From assembly GCF_001638985.1 (NCBI RefSeq), contig NW_017265152.1:500849-564848 (forward strand): a stretch of DNA of 64,000 bases, written 5' to 3'. Below are positions 37,685-50,499 of the stretch, in pieces. Under the pieces are notes generated by a model. The model searched no databases, had not been told where the DNA came from, and was given only the letters and a program-made list of their open reading frames with translations. Numbering within the stretch: position 1 is the stretch's first letter; every line of letters begins with the position of its first letter. This DNA is from Phycomyces blakesleeanus NRRL 1555(-). Taxonomy: Eukaryota > Mucoromycota > Mucoromycetes > Mucorales > Phycomycetaceae. Both the position numbers and the translations under genes were made by a program.

Positions 37685-38674
37685 TAGAGTGCTCGATTCC
37701 AAACGGAATGGCGATTTCAAACAGTTTGAATGTCAAGCACCAAACAAACAAAACAAAACGGAGAGAAAGAGAGAGCGCGCGCAAAAAAAAACAGAGAGAG
37801 AGATAGAGTGTGAAAAGGACGAATGATTCGAATACCAATAGGAAGGAATAAGAAGGAAGAAGAAGAAGAAGAAGAAACAAGAAAAAGGAAGGGGGGAAAA
37901 GAACAGAGAATGAAATAGAATGAAATAGAAGATAAAGAAAAATATTTAGCATTAGTACAATATAAGTATTGGGTATTTAGTGTTAAAATATTTATATATA
38001 ATTTATATTTATATAATATATATATAAATATAACACTAAAAAAAAAAAGAAAAAAAAAAAAAGACTGCGATACTTGAAAGCAAGTCCATCATCCGATAAA
38101 CAACAAGTACAAGTTTGAATAATATTTTTAGATATTTTGAATATTTTGAATATTTTGAATATTTTGAATATTTTTGAATCTACTCGATTCAGACTGACAC
38201 ACAAACTCACACAGACTAATACAGTCTGGCATACAGACCAACTCTGCCATAAAAGTAAGACAATAGACTCAGTATGTATCTAAAGTATTTTAATGGAAGA
38301 CTACAGGTGTATAGAAGTTTAATGAAGGGAAGGAAAAGGAGGAGAAAGAGAAGAGGGGGTGGGTACCAGTTATTCGGAAATATCAATTTCTTATTTCTTA
38401 TTTCTTATTTGTTTCTTATTTATTTTTAAATAAGAAATATATAATATATATTTGAGTCTCAATTTTCTATTGTTCTATTTTATATACATATATATACATA
38501 TTTTAATAATATAGATAATTAGTTTTTTTGTTTCAATTTCACAATTGAGAAAAATCCGATATTCATAAAGATTCAAAAACAAAATCGTACCAAAAAAATT
38601 AAACCTTTTTACATTTATATATATATATATATATATTGTGTACACAAAGTACTACACAAATCCAACTAGCCGCT

Positions 38675-38711
<37 letters not shown>

Positions 38712-41273
38712 CAAATATCCTTTTTCATTTTTAATACCGAACTCTGGACGCAAATAAATAGATAATTAATCAAGGAGCTGAATTGACAAGTTCGATATTT
38801 CCCCTCTTTAACTTCATCCCTATCTCTTTTCCTACCCTTTAACTATCTACATATATTTATGCGCATATATTTTTCAATATAATATTCTTCTGTTTAATCA
38901 ACATGTCTAGCAAGAGAATGTTAAAGTACAAATTGAATAATACAATATGTACAATCAAGTATTTAGAATGTTCAAATAAGTAAATAAGCAAAACAAATCT
39001 TATTGACAAAGTCTCTGTCCCCCCCCTTGTTTTGATATCATTTCCTTTAACCCGACTAAACATAACCCAGCATACATACTTACATAGATATCCATATACA
39101 TGTAGGGTGCATAGCTGGGAAAAACAAAAGAAAATCACTAGATTAAACTTTCGCGAATGATAATTCAATATAGTCAACCAATAATGCCAGCAAAAGTAAT
39201 AGGCAAAAAAAAGAAAAGTTTAACTGAACTATCCTGTCTTCCTTCTTTTTTTTTGTTTTTATTATTATTTTGCCCTATACCTTTTTAGGTTCCCAAAATT
39301 ATTGAAACCATTACTCCTTGCTGTAAACCAAGTAACCAAGTAACCAAGCCAACAAACAAATAAACAAAAAATAAAAGAGAAAATGATCTCTAAAATGATC
39401 TTGAATATTTGCAGCAAACAACAACAACGCTGATTGATAATGATCAGAATTCAATTTCAACATGGCGTGGTGCGAAAAATTAGGTATTGCCAAGCTAATC
39501 GTTTTTGTGAGTTTTGTGATATTTGATATGTTTTTTTTTTGGAGGGTAGCAATATTCAACTGGAAGTTTATTAAAGAAAATAGTCTACAATACAATAGAT
39601 TGTACCAGGATCTTACTAGATAGATGCATATACACGTATTTAATAGATAACATGATGTATATCTGATTTTCTTCTTGGACAAAGCGATATTTAGTTCAAT
39701 ACATTTTTACAAGACTTGTTACGGAATATAAAGTACCTAGCCTTTTTATTTACCTACTTCTTTTATTGCTATTCTACTATTTTTTTTAGCAGTAAACAAA
39801 GCGTGTAAAAATTTAAGAATTAAGAAAAAAAAAAGAATTCGCTATATAAAACACCATGTATTTATTTATTTTGGATCAATATAAAGGTTTTGCTAGAGGT
39901 ACTTAAAGAGGGCATAGACTAATTATTTTCAAGAGAGTTAATTGGCTTAGATGTAAGATGCTCTAAAATTATACAGCTTCTATTGGCCACTAAAGCAAAA
40001 GTAATAAGCTAACATCTGCTATCATATTGGCTAAATAAAGTATACACGTGCGTAATTATAAATCCTATTATTTTTCCCACAGTTTCTGTTGCCTTGACAG
40101 CCATTATATATTTTTTTAGAAAGAAAAATTATCTGAAAACCCTCTTGTTTTCTTTACCTTAATAGAAAAAATAATACCAAAAAAAATATCTTCCCTTTGC
40201 TCTTTATCATTTTATAAAGAATAAATGAAAGAAGCTAATCAGAAATGTCCTGAAAACACGACCTTTTAACCATATTTAATCAAGAGATGCACACAAAAAT
40301 ATCCCAAAATAAATAAATCCAAAGATAAAATAAGAAAGAAATAGACATATCACCCAATTTATAGGATGGTTGAAACCTCAATATCACTATAGAGAAACAG
40401 TGAAGATTCCGATTGTGATTCTGAAAAATGCCAATGGTACTTTTCAAAATCATCACCTTTTCTTTCCATAATTTATATATTTATATAGATATAAAAGAAG
40501 AATAAGAAACTTTTGATACGCCATTTGATGCTTGATGATCAACTTATTCTTATTAGTATTCTCTTGGAACAAGATCGACGCATAGCCCACAAGTTTCACA
40601 TTACTACTTCTGTTACTACTATTGTCATCAATATCAATTACCCGCGTGTAAAGAAATATATTCGAATAATGTAACAAGTCAGGTCAGAATACAACGCGAC
40701 CAGATATGTTCTTTTTCTGCTTATTTTTTTTTTATTATTTTTTTATTTGAAAAGGAAGAATGGCTTTATAATTTTTATTGGTACTTTTACTACTGCTATT
40801 ATTCGAAAACTTGCTCATCTTTATTAGCATATATCTGTTGTTGTTTTTCTTCTTAATTCTATGTGTGTTTTCCAAGCAATATTACTCACTCACTCACCCA
40901 CATTTTGAAATCAAATTTAAACACTTGTCTCATTAACTCATCTTTCAATTCATGTGTCAGATCAAGTCCGGGCTTGAATCTAATAGACTGAGAATCGCGT
41001 AAGAGATAAAAACTAAATATCAAACTTATGAACTATCATTTTATTTTATTGGGTAGAAATCAGATTAAAATATCTTTTAAAGATAATAATGACGCTAATA
41101 AAAAGAAGTGTTTCATGCTTAAAAGATAAAGAAGAAGAAAAAAAAAGAATAAAACTTAAAATGAAGTTTCACGCCAGTACACACATACACACATACGCTA
41201 GTCATATTTCTAAATTTCCAAAATTTCGTTTCAGGTACACAACCCTTTTAGTTTAATTTAATTTAATTTTTAA

Positions 41274-41317
<44 letters not shown>

Positions 41318-41923
41318 TGATCCATTTGATCTTCAATGCCTTTGTCATTGTTCTGTATGGTGTACACCTCACAAGACTTTATCCCATCAAATAACGTTTA
41401 TTCACTTGTAATTTGCCCAATATGACGTGAACTGATGCGAAATGATTCGGAATAATGTGATATTTCTAGCAAAAACAAAAGTGGTATCCAAAGTAAACTC
41501 ACAGTGTGGATCGACCCTAAAATAATAATTATAATAATAGCATAATGATAGTGATAGGGATCAATATCCAAGGCACTTACTTTACTACATACAAGCCCTA
41601 ATATTCATAAGTCTAAAATGAAAATCCTTGACCGTTCCAAAAGACTGACCAACTCCTTTTTAATGTAATAGCTGCAAACAAGTCCTTTCTCTCTCATTCT
41701 TTTTATCATATATTTTTTGTCGGTGCTACAATACAAACTCTATTCTAAGCCTGTAGAACGAGTGATTAATATATATATATACACACACACTCGGGCTGCT
41801 TATTCATATGTGGTGTAAATAGCGATCTTGGTTCTGCAAATTTTTTATTTATCGTTCAATATCCGCTCCTGTCTCTTTTTCTTTTTTCTTTTTATTAAAA
41901 AAAAAAACCTCTTTTTTCCCAGC
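37685..41923. other. Desert with coding-like islands on the minus strand
   Basis: No gene can be modelled with confidence. Simple sequence includes TTTTGAATA repeats at 38126-38175, a run of about 27 T at 38679-38706 and (TA)n near 41281-41312. Minus-strand stretches near 39311-39520 and 40360-41010 have protein-like composition and partial splice signals, described among the findings. Confidence 0.5.
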
Positions 41924-43267
41924 ATGAGTACTTTTGAAAAGGTACCTACAATGTTCTAAATTCTTCAATACTTCTTCATTACCTTCATCTTTCAATACTC
42001 GAACCTTTTGCTTTTCAACAACCAAGACAAGTCAAAAAGAAAGAAAGAAAGAAAAGACGATGTCATTATTGTAGACTTGAAAACAACAACAACAACAACA
42101 GCAGCAATATACACAGAACGATACTTATTTAAACTCGACATTAAAATGAATTACCATTAAAAAAGCAGAGAGATAAACAAGAGAAATTTGACAGAAAATG
42201 AAATCAATTCATATTATTATTATTAATTTGTCTACCTACTTACCTACCTTTATTTACATAATTAAATGTTTAATACTTAATACGAGAATAAAGACTCTTG
42301 AAAGAGTATTACTCTATTATTCTACTAGTTGATATTAACCTATACACAAAACCTTATTCTTTTTCTTTTTAACAACAATAATAATTAAGGTGGTTGTCAT
42401 TGACGGTAAGGGTCACCTCCTCGGTCGCCTGGCTTCTATCGTTGCCAAGCAGGCACTTAACGGCCAAAAGGTCGTTATCGTTCGTTGTGAAGAATTGAAT
42501 GTCTCTGGCGAGTTCTTCCGCAACAAGCGTAAGTTGATATACTAAGTATTAATATTAATATTGGTATTGGTATTGGTACTAGCATTAGTATTACTACTAG
42601 ATCTAATGCTAGCATTGATACTCTTACTACCTTCTTTACCTATTAAAAATCAATTGTAAAATACAATAAAAATCCTAATGCATATATGTATACAACACCA
42701 TGTAATAATAAATATTCATTTATTAATTTTTTTTCTGTTGTTGTTGTTGTTGTTGTTGTTTGTTGTTGTTGTTGTTTTTGTTTGTTTTTGTTTGTTTGTG
42801 TTTTTTGTTTGATAGTCAAGTACCACGCTTACCTCAACAAGCGCTGCGTTGTCAACCCCCGTCGTGGCCCCTTCCACTTCCGTGCTCCTTCCCGCATTCT
42901 CTACAAGGCCATGCGTGGTATGGTTCCTCACAAGACTGCCCGTGGTGCCGCTGCACTCGACCGCATCAAGGTCTTTGAGGGTATTCCTCCTCCCTATGAC
43001 CGCATGAAGCGCATGGTTATCCCCGATGCCCTCCGTGTCCTCCGTCTCAAGCCCGGGCGCAAGTTCACCACTCTCGGACGCATCTCTCACGAGGTCGGAT
43101 GGAAGTACCAGGACGTCGTTGCCAAGCTCGAGGATAAGCGCAAGGCCAAATCCTCTGCTTACTACGAGCGCAAGGCTGCCCTCATCGCCATCCAGAAGAA
43201 GGCTGTCGAGTCCAAGGCATCTTCTCTCAAGACCGTCAATGCCTCCATTGCTGCTCTCGGTTATTAA
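41924..43267 (+). CDS. RPL16: 60S ribosomal protein uL13 (L13a/L16)
   Basis: Three exons: a six-codon first exon (41924-41941, MSTFEK), 42390-42528 and 42816-43267, giving 202 aa, the normal length. The protein aligns throughout with uL13: [93 protein letters not shown] and the C-terminal AALGY. It belongs to the large ribosomal subunit. Codons are strongly biased to C-ending, as expected for a very highly expressed gene. The first intron (448 bases) is long for this genome and could host a regulatory element or small nucleolar RNA, but I see no convincing box C/D pair. A pyrimidine-rich tract lies immediately before the start codon. Confidence 0.97.
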
Positions 43268-43716
43268 AAAAAAAAAAAGTCAAAAATTCAAATATTTTTT
43301 TTTCTTTTCTTCCTCCCAAAAATTTTGCATACAACATTTCTTTTATATTACATATATAAAACAATAGAATACTTCGATATCTCTCTACAAACTTTTTATG
43401 CTATCTATGCATGTGTGTGTGTGGGTGTGTGTAGGTTTGTTTTGTTATATACACTGCTGTTGATGGCAGCTGTTATTTATTGAAAAAAAAAGGTGTTATT
43501 GTACTTGTAGGGAAAAGAATAAAAAGAAAAAGTTAAAGAGAGATAGGGAAAAAAAAGGCGAAGTGAAGTTAATTGAGGCAATGAAGGTTAGGTTAGCAAA
43601 AGATACGATAAGCTTAGGATAAGGGATAGGAAGAGTGGTAAGTGACAGTGTTGGCTTTGTGGTTGTTAGATTTCGAGGGGAGGGAAAAAGAAAAGGGTTT
43701 GTGACAATGATGGTAT
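43268..43716. other. Convergent 3' spacer
   Basis: Between the 3' ends of the uL13 and subtilase genes. A poly(A)-like run follows the uL13 stop codon, and a GT-rich tract lies at 43412-43436. Nothing else seen. Confidence 0.5.
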
Positions 43717-45219
43717 TTATGCGTAGTCAGGGTTGTTGTTGAAGATCAACAAGTTGGGAGAACCCTTTCCAACATCAGCAATCTTGCCAGCAGAGCTGGT
43801 GGAGAGAATCTTGTCCTTGATGTACTTGGCAGAAACATCGTTCTCCTCAAGACTGAGGAAGTAGGCAGCAAGACCAGCAACGTGAGGAGAGGCCATGGAG
43901 GTACCGGAAATTGTGTTTGTAGCAGTCTTGCTTCCTGTCCAGACCGAAAGGATATTGAGACCAGGAGCAAACACGTCTACACAGGTACCGTAGTTGGAGA
44001 AGTAAGCACGGTTGTCCGAAATGTCCGAGGCTCCGACTGTGATGGCCAACTCGGAAGCAGCAGGAGAATAGTTGCAAGCATCACGGTTGTCGTTACCAGC
44101 AGCAACAGCAAACACGATACCACTATCAACAGCCTGTAAAAACAACAACATCAACAACAATACAATTGATAAGTGTGAGTTTGAGTGATCGTATATATAA
44201 CAAAAAAAAACCTACGCTGTTGACAGCCTCGTCAAGGGCACGTGACTTTCCACCGCCAAGACTCATATTGGCCACAGCACCCTTGTAGCGTCTGCCTTCC
44301 TTCTTGGCGTTGCTTGCATCGAGTTCGTGGCGCTGGATGGCCCAGTCGACACCACCGATAACCCAGGAGTTTTTACCGGAGCCATTGGAGCTCAGTACCT
44401 TGACTGCGACAGGATGAGCCTTCTTGGCAACACCGTACTTCTTACCGGCAATGGTACCGGAGCAGTGAGATCCATGACCGTTACCATCCACATCGGGATC
44501 ACCTTCGGCAAGAGTGGCACCCCACTCAGCACGGCCCTCAAAGTCAACATGCTCAGTGTTGATACCAGTATCAATCACATAAACCTTGATGCCCTTGCCG
44601 CCATCCTCGTTGTAGGTGTACTTGCTAAAGGTACGCAGGGTGAGAGCATCGCGGTGGGAGATGCGTGACAAACCCCAAGGAGCTCCACGCTGGAGTTCGG
44701 AAGCATACATCATCGTATCACGTTCCACGTAAGCAACCTTGTAGACAAAACAAGGTTAGTTTCTTATTTTATTTTTGATTGTTGTTATCATCATATATAT
44801 ATAATATTTTAATCTGATAGTGCGGTATGTATATTAAAAGAAAAAAAATAGAATATATAAATTATGCTTACATCTGGTGAGCGTCTGATATGTTCCAGCA
44901 TGGCGTCATCAAACTGACCGGAATATCCCTTGAGTCCGGGAAGATCGTAGGTCAACTTGATACCTGGCGCAGTCAAGGGGTCCAGACGGTCATCCATGAG
45001 ATCGCGCTTGGAGTAGCGGCCAATGTCATTGCAGTGAGTGCGGACCTGGTTGGTGTCGAGATGATCCTTGAGAACAACAATGTAGCCGTTGGCAATAGCC
45101 TCAGCTTCAGGGGAGTGATAAAGAGGTGCAAGTCCATCATCCATGGAAGTGGGGTATGCGGACACAGCAGATGCTGCAAGCAGCAAGATGGCTGAAGCAA
45201 GAATAGAGGTTTTGACCAT
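43717..45219 (-). CDS. Secreted proteinase K-like subtilisin (S8A)
   Basis: Three exons (44872-45219, 44216-44737, 43717-44133) give 428 aa. Residues 1-20 are a signal peptide (hydrophobic core ILLLAASAVSA). An I9 propeptide follows, recognisable by GYIVVLKD and FDDAMLEHIRRSPDVAYVE. The catalytic triad is intact: Asp172 in YVIDTGIN, His204 in GNGHGSHCSG and Ser369 in SGTSMASPHVAG, with the oxyanion Asn304 in AAGND. The mature enzyme would be about 300 residues, like proteinase K and cerevisin. No C-terminal anchor is visible, so it is either extracellular or vacuolar; fungal relatives occur in both places. A TATA box lies about 100 bases upstream. Strong C-ending codon bias suggests high expression when induced. 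Confidence 0.95.
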
Positions 45220-45320
45220 GACTGGATTGAAAAGATGTATGAAAAAAAAAGAAAAAGAAAGAGAAAGAGAGAGAGAGGAGACGAGCAATGAAGTGAGATG
45301 ACACAATCAAAAAGAGAACG

Positions 45321-45327
45321 TTTTATA
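45321..45327 (-). promoter_or_regulatory. TATA box of the subtilase gene
   Basis: TATAAAA on the minus strand, about 105 bases upstream of the ATG, in a suitable place for a core promoter of an inducible gene. Purine-rich leader follows. Confidence 0.5.
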
Positions 45328-46187
45328 CACTTCCAAGTTGTGACGGTGATTCAATCATGTGGCCCACATTTCCAAGCGAGCCCAATTTTTTTCCTTTTTG
45401 TTTTAAAACTACCACTGCTAATAATAATAATAATAAACACCCTGCCTACCCGTACACACACAGAGAGAGAGAGAGGAAGCAAGACATAAGGGGAGAAGGA
45501 GAAAGTAAGATATATAGATGTATATGTATGTATACTTTTATGTATGTATGTATGTATGTACATATATAGAAGAATGGCTGTATATTTGTATATTCTGCAC
45601 AGACATAAACAACAGCCAGAGCTACAGCTATATACAGCTACAGCTATATAAAGATATATAGATATGTATGTATCTAACTCAAAAGTATTTAATCACTTTT
45701 ACTAAATAACCTATAGACATAGGTAGTAAATGGACGATCCATTATTGTGGCTACAGTAACACAAATATTCCGTCACCACCACAAGTATTTCTCGTGTAAT
45801 TCTGGGATTAAATGTGTTTTCTTCACACCCACTGATCTTTTCTTTTTCTTTATTCAAAACTCAGTTGCCAAAAGAAAAATAAAGAGACATAGTTGGCTCA
45901 ACTAAATTTCTTTATAGAGAATATTGACGCACATTCATATAATTTCTCTCTCTTTCTTTTATACACTTAAAGCACCGACTTATCAAAACTAGAAAATATG
46001 GGGGAGTACAACAATAACAAGATCAATAAAGGCGACGACGACGATGATGATGACAACACAAATATCAAGTATTGATTATTTTTATTTTGTTTCAAAAAAA
46101 CTAACAAACAAAGAAGAAGGAAGAATATCACAGTGGTATTATAATCGTATTCGCTTCTAAATTAAAAAAAAATTATTATTCACAAGA

Positions 46188-46217
46188 TTTTTTTTTTTTT
46201 TGGGGGGGGGGGGGGGG
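46188..46217 (+). repeat. T14-G16 homopolymer pair
   Basis: Fourteen T directly followed by sixteen G in intergenic DNA, the second 16-G run of the window. Confidence 0.8.
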
Positions 46218-47720
46218 TTTCATACTTGACATTAACAGACTTTTACTTATGGTGAATTTACCAAAGAGATAAGAGAGATAGAGAGATAGAGTGGCTAGGA
46301 AAGATAAATATAAATATATAAGCTACGCGGCTGTATAGTTAATAAATACCCAACAATAACTACAGCAAATATACTTGAGTTCTATCTCTGTAGACTTCTT
46401 TGCTATAGTTCCATATTTGGGATACCATTAGAATCTGCCGTGAGTATATTCTTGTAATAATTTAATAATAATATATATATAGAGTATTTGCTTAAAGGAA
46501 CTTGTAACATATAGCATTATACAGTTAGATTATATTCGTAAATTGCCTTTTGGTGATTAATATAAAGCCAAACAAACATAGCAACAATAAAGAAACGAAT
46601 AGTAAGTTAAAACTCGAAACCAGTCTACATCACTATTACTGCTACTGCTACTGCTACTGCTACTACATGTCCACCTGTTGCTTAGTCCATTATAATATCA
46701 TATGATTGATGAAACTAGACATCTTGAATCACTTAATTATTTGGGGGTCTGTTTCTCATACTTGTATTAGTAACAATATTATGGAACAGTAACGGTAAAG
46801 CTGATCAAGTCATAATACAGCAACCATTAACTAAATTGTGCGGGCGAGAAATAAAGCATATATACATACAGGGGCATAAATAAAATATTACCCACACTTG
46901 GCATTCTAAATTAACAATTGCTATAACGTTGTGGCTCTTACTTAATGATGCTCTTATTTGAATTCAAAAAGAATCAAGATAAAACGGTTCAAGTCATTAA
47001 TACTTGCTTCTCTCCTTTAACTTACTGATAGCAGATAAACCTTTCCCTTCTCAATGTTTACAGAATTTCAACTTTTGTTGTTAGGCATGTTCTTTTGACA
47101 TTACAAAAAAATAGACACCACATTTTTACATACACACAAAAAATATGCCCTTTCTTTTTAATATATATAAATATATATACCGATAAGTATTGGCCAATAA
47201 AAATCACCTCTTTTTCGATCTCCCTTACATTTTTCTTCTCTGTCCCCCTTTTCCATTTTCCATTTCAGATTTTTTTTATAACCCTGAGATTTAATTCTGA
47301 TACAATGAATATAGGTTTACTCCATTTTTGGATATTTTCTAAAGAATCTTGTATACTTTGAGATTTAACATATTTTATACGCCGCTTAAGATATGTATGC
47401 CAATAGAATGCTCTGTTATGTTAAAAATTACTACAAATGGATTAAATTGTTTTTTTTTGGTTGGTCAACTTTTATTGGCCATAATTACAACATCCATTTT
47501 TAGTCACTTCAGTATAAATATATATATGTATATGTATATATTTCTTTCTTTATTCACAATTCTGTTCCTAATATCTCAATATAAAATATTAATATTAATA
47601 ATAAGCTGCAAAATCAACAGCAATAATAATAATACTTTATACTCTTTCTTTAAAACAATAACAGCAAAAACGGCAACGATACCTGCTTGGAAAGGGATTT
47701 TTTTCTCTCGCACTAAAAAC

Positions 47721-49022
47721 ATGAGTTCCACTCACTACGAAACACACATATTTCAACTGGATGCACTGAACAACTTACGAACACAAGTAGAGGGACGTCA
47801 ACCCGAGTTGAGAATCCGCATTGCTGCAAATTTAGAATCGAATGATCTCACAGTAGTTCCTGGAAAAACTGGCAGACCGTCTGAATGGAACGACGCGACT
47901 GTAAAGGTGCTTCTTCAAGTTATCATGCAAAGAGACTTTTATGCCCAACACTCAAAATTGGACAACTCTGGAAAGGCCAGGCTATGGAGAGAACTTCACA
48001 GGGATTTCTGTAGTAAACCAGAGGTTCATCGATATGCAGGAACTATTGCTGGAAAGACATTCTCACAGAAATATAGAACCGTGAAATACATAAAAGAGAA
48101 ATTCCAAACAATTAAGAAAGATTTTCACAAAGCTCTTGCAGAATTAAGAAAGGAAGGGTTAGAAGAAACCTCTCAACAATCAAAGTATCTTCATTTTGAT
48201 GAAATGAAGGAAATAACGCGGAACGATAAAACTTTCTGGCCTTCCATCGCTGCAGACGATCCCTCTACCAGTGACGATACTCTCACAGGACCTGTCGAAC
48301 TCATAATTCGTGAAGATGGTACTTCATACGGTACTATATATTCTACATTATCTACACTTGTAACTAAATTTTTGGAAGAAAGTGCTATAGTTACCTCCAG
48401 ATCTTCCGCCGCCACATCAGCCAATATAAGAGCAGGAACAGGATCCGAAACGACACAGACGCTCAACAAGCCAGCACGTAGACGAGCTCCTAGACAAACA
48501 GCTAAACAAGCACCATCAACTACACAGGCTACACCAACAACTCCTGCAACTCCAGGACCAGGACCAGGACCTACACCAAGATCAGAACCAGGAATAGGAT
48601 CAACAAATAACACTGAACCAAGACTTGCATCTGAATTTGAGGTTGAATGCTTGCAAATATTTGTGAGACACACTAATGTCATGGAGTCTGGCTTTGCTTC
48701 TCTTGTGTCTGAACTTAGACAAGTGAAAGAGTTGTTTGCACGTTCGCTTGAAGACCAAAGGGCTAATGCAGCAGCAGCGATGGAGGATCGGCGCCTAGAC
48801 AGAATAAGCAGAGAAAAAATAGCTGAACGTGAAATCCTCTACAGAAAGAATGCCACTCGAGAATCAATAGATTCGAGAGAAGAGTACATGAGATTGTTTG
48901 GACATGATGTACAGACAGGTGTCCTAGTACCTCCGGCTACCACCACTCCTAAAAGCAGCACAGCAGACGATTCATCAGAAACAGTACCACCAATAATTGA
49001 TGGCAATACCCTAGTAGATTAA
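47721..49022 (+). CDS. Myb/SANT-like DNA-binding domain protein, single exon
   Basis: Frame of 433 aa from the ATG at 47721 (MSSTHYETHIF). Residues 55-150 carry a trihelix/Myb-SANT-like pattern: WNDATVKVLLQVIMQR (first helix with conserved W), LWRELHRDFC, KTFSQKYRTVKYIKEKFQTI and a basic-acidic coiled helix. The middle is Thr/Pro/Ala-rich with a GPGPGPTP run; a second helical region near residues 320-400 (FEVECLQIFVRHTNVMESGF, then ARSLEDQRANAAAAMEDRR) could mediate oligomerisation. Such domains occur in host regulators and in accessory proteins of PIF/Harbinger-type transposons. The lack of introns, the A+T-rich flanks and the absence of nearby genes hint at a transposon-derived origin, but I see no terminal inverted repeats. 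Function unknown. Confidence 0.7.
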   Translation: MSSTHYETHIFQLDALNNLRTQVEGRQPELRIRIAANLESNDLTVVPGKTGRPSEWNDATVKVLLQVIMQRDFYAQHSKLDNSGKARLWRELHRDFCSKPEVHRYAGTIAGKTFSQKYRTVKYIKEKFQTIKKDFHKALAELRKEGLEETSQQSKYLHFDEMKEITRNDKTFWPSIAADDPSTSDDTLTGPVELIIREDGTSYGTIYSTLSTLVTKFLEESAIVTSRSSAATSANIRAGTGSETTQTLNKPARRRAPRQTAKQAPSTTQATPTTPATPGPGPGPTPRSEPGIGSTNNTEPRLASEFEVECLQIFVRHTNVMESGFASLVSELRQVKELFARSLEDQRANAAAAMEDRRLDRISREKIAEREILYRKNATRESIDSREEYMRLFGHDVQTGVLVPPATTTPKSSTADDSSETVPPIIDGNTLVD

Positions 49023-49156
49023 TAACATTGACTATCTTCTTTTCCCTCTTTCTCTTTCTCTTATTTTCTTTACTATCTTATTTTTATATATATATTTATA
49101 CTTATATATATATATATATATATATATAAATATACATACATACGTACATACATACA

Positions 49157-49187
<31 letters not shown>

Positions 49188-50499
49188 GTATAAATATACA
49201 CATACACACACACTCACACTCACACACGCGATATCTATTTTTATTTTTTCCTTTTTGTCGTTCCTATTCAAAGTCAATTCAATTCAACCCAATTCATTAG
49301 GGGCAATCAATTGTGAATATATACAAGTTCCTTCTCTTTCATTTGACCAAGTTATGTAAATTTATGGCCCCTAATGATTTATTTTATTTAGTTCTTTAAT
49401 AAAGGTGTTGATAATTTAAGATTTGCCCTATATTTTTTTTGACAGCAGTACAGATGAGTCTGCGGTATGAAACGATAAAGAGACCTTATGAATCGGTCCG
49501 TAAAGAGAAAGAGAAAAGTAAAAGAAGTAAAAGAAAGGCAGCAGATAAGAAAATAATTACGCTTAGATTTGCTAGCTGTCAAGCTAAGTATATACCCTAA
49601 TCATTTACAACAAAAAGATGATAAAACCACTAAAAAAAGGAGAGTCTACAAACGTTCAAATATGTATAAATAGATCTATATATCTATATTCATACATACA
49701 TACACATATATAGATAGATAGATAGGTGCACGCATTAAATGGGCTTCATTAGTCTCCAATGCTCGACTTTCAAAGTTAAAATTTTCATTGATCATTACCC
49801 AACAGCAATTAATATTATAATTAAAATAATAATGATATAAAACATTATCTGTTGAGTGCTATCGACTGATTACTGTTTCAATAGTTGCTGTTTTTGTATC
49901 CAAGAAAATACATATTGTTGTGCTGCTTTGACAGATAACTAAACAGCTAAATTATACATATGCAAAAGGTCCTTGAAGATCTGTCTTTACAAGCTAGGCA
50001 ACAGTATCTCCCAAATATATCCTGGTAAATATAATCAATATTTTTTTAAGAAAAGGTTTACAGTCCAGTTAATGAGGGTGTCGCAGCAGCTTCAACACTT
50101 GACAAGCCATAGATAGAAACCATGCTAGAAAAAATGAATCAATCAGGGACCTGGATAAGTTCCTTTAGTAGGCGAGGGCAAACTACCAAACACATACACT
50201 ACAAAAAAACAAAACCAATCATCAACAAGACAAAGAAGGTTATTGTGTCAAGTTTTAGCTATAAACAACAAAAAAAGACATCTCATCCGATCAATCCCTA
50301 CCACTACTACAAATTAGCGTGATTATATATATATATATATACAGTTGTGGCTGGTTCCACGAGCTGAAGATAATTGAGAGGTTAAAGACAGTTGCAAATA
50401 CTAAAGTACAGTAGTACATTGCTGCGTAAATGGTAACTACTCACTGAGTTATATAAACCCCCAATGTCACTTAATGCAATAATACATATCGATTTTTCT

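Larger units (their letters stand above)
45220..47720. repeat. Intergenic with an unusual T14-G16 tract
   Basis: After the subtilase promoter there is no gene until the Myb/SANT-like frame. A run of 14 T followed by 16 G occurs at 46188-46217. Other simple tracts include (GTAT)n at 45540-45560, (GCTACT)n near 46640-46665 and many short A or T runs. Open frame continues upstream of the Myb/SANT start (47349-47720) but is A+T-rich and not protein-like. Confidence 0.55.

Noticed and set aside
37608..37952. Minus-strand frame of 114 codons ending [15 protein letters not shown]
   Set aside because: Wrong frame of the velvet first exon; the correct frame reads RRSIRYRL into the next exon.
40940..41000. 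Possible tRNA T-arm (CCGGGCTTGAATC)
   Set aside because: No acceptor stem, anticodon arm or proper T loop can be folded; the stretch reads better as protein on the minus strand.
42042..42389. Box C/D snoRNA in the first intron of the uL13 gene
   Set aside because: No box C (RTGATGA) paired with a box D (CTGA) and terminal stem could be found.
47349..47720. N-terminal extension of the Myb/SANT-like frame
   Set aside because: A+T-rich Ile/Phe/Lys composition without domains; the ATG at 47721 begins the protein-like part.
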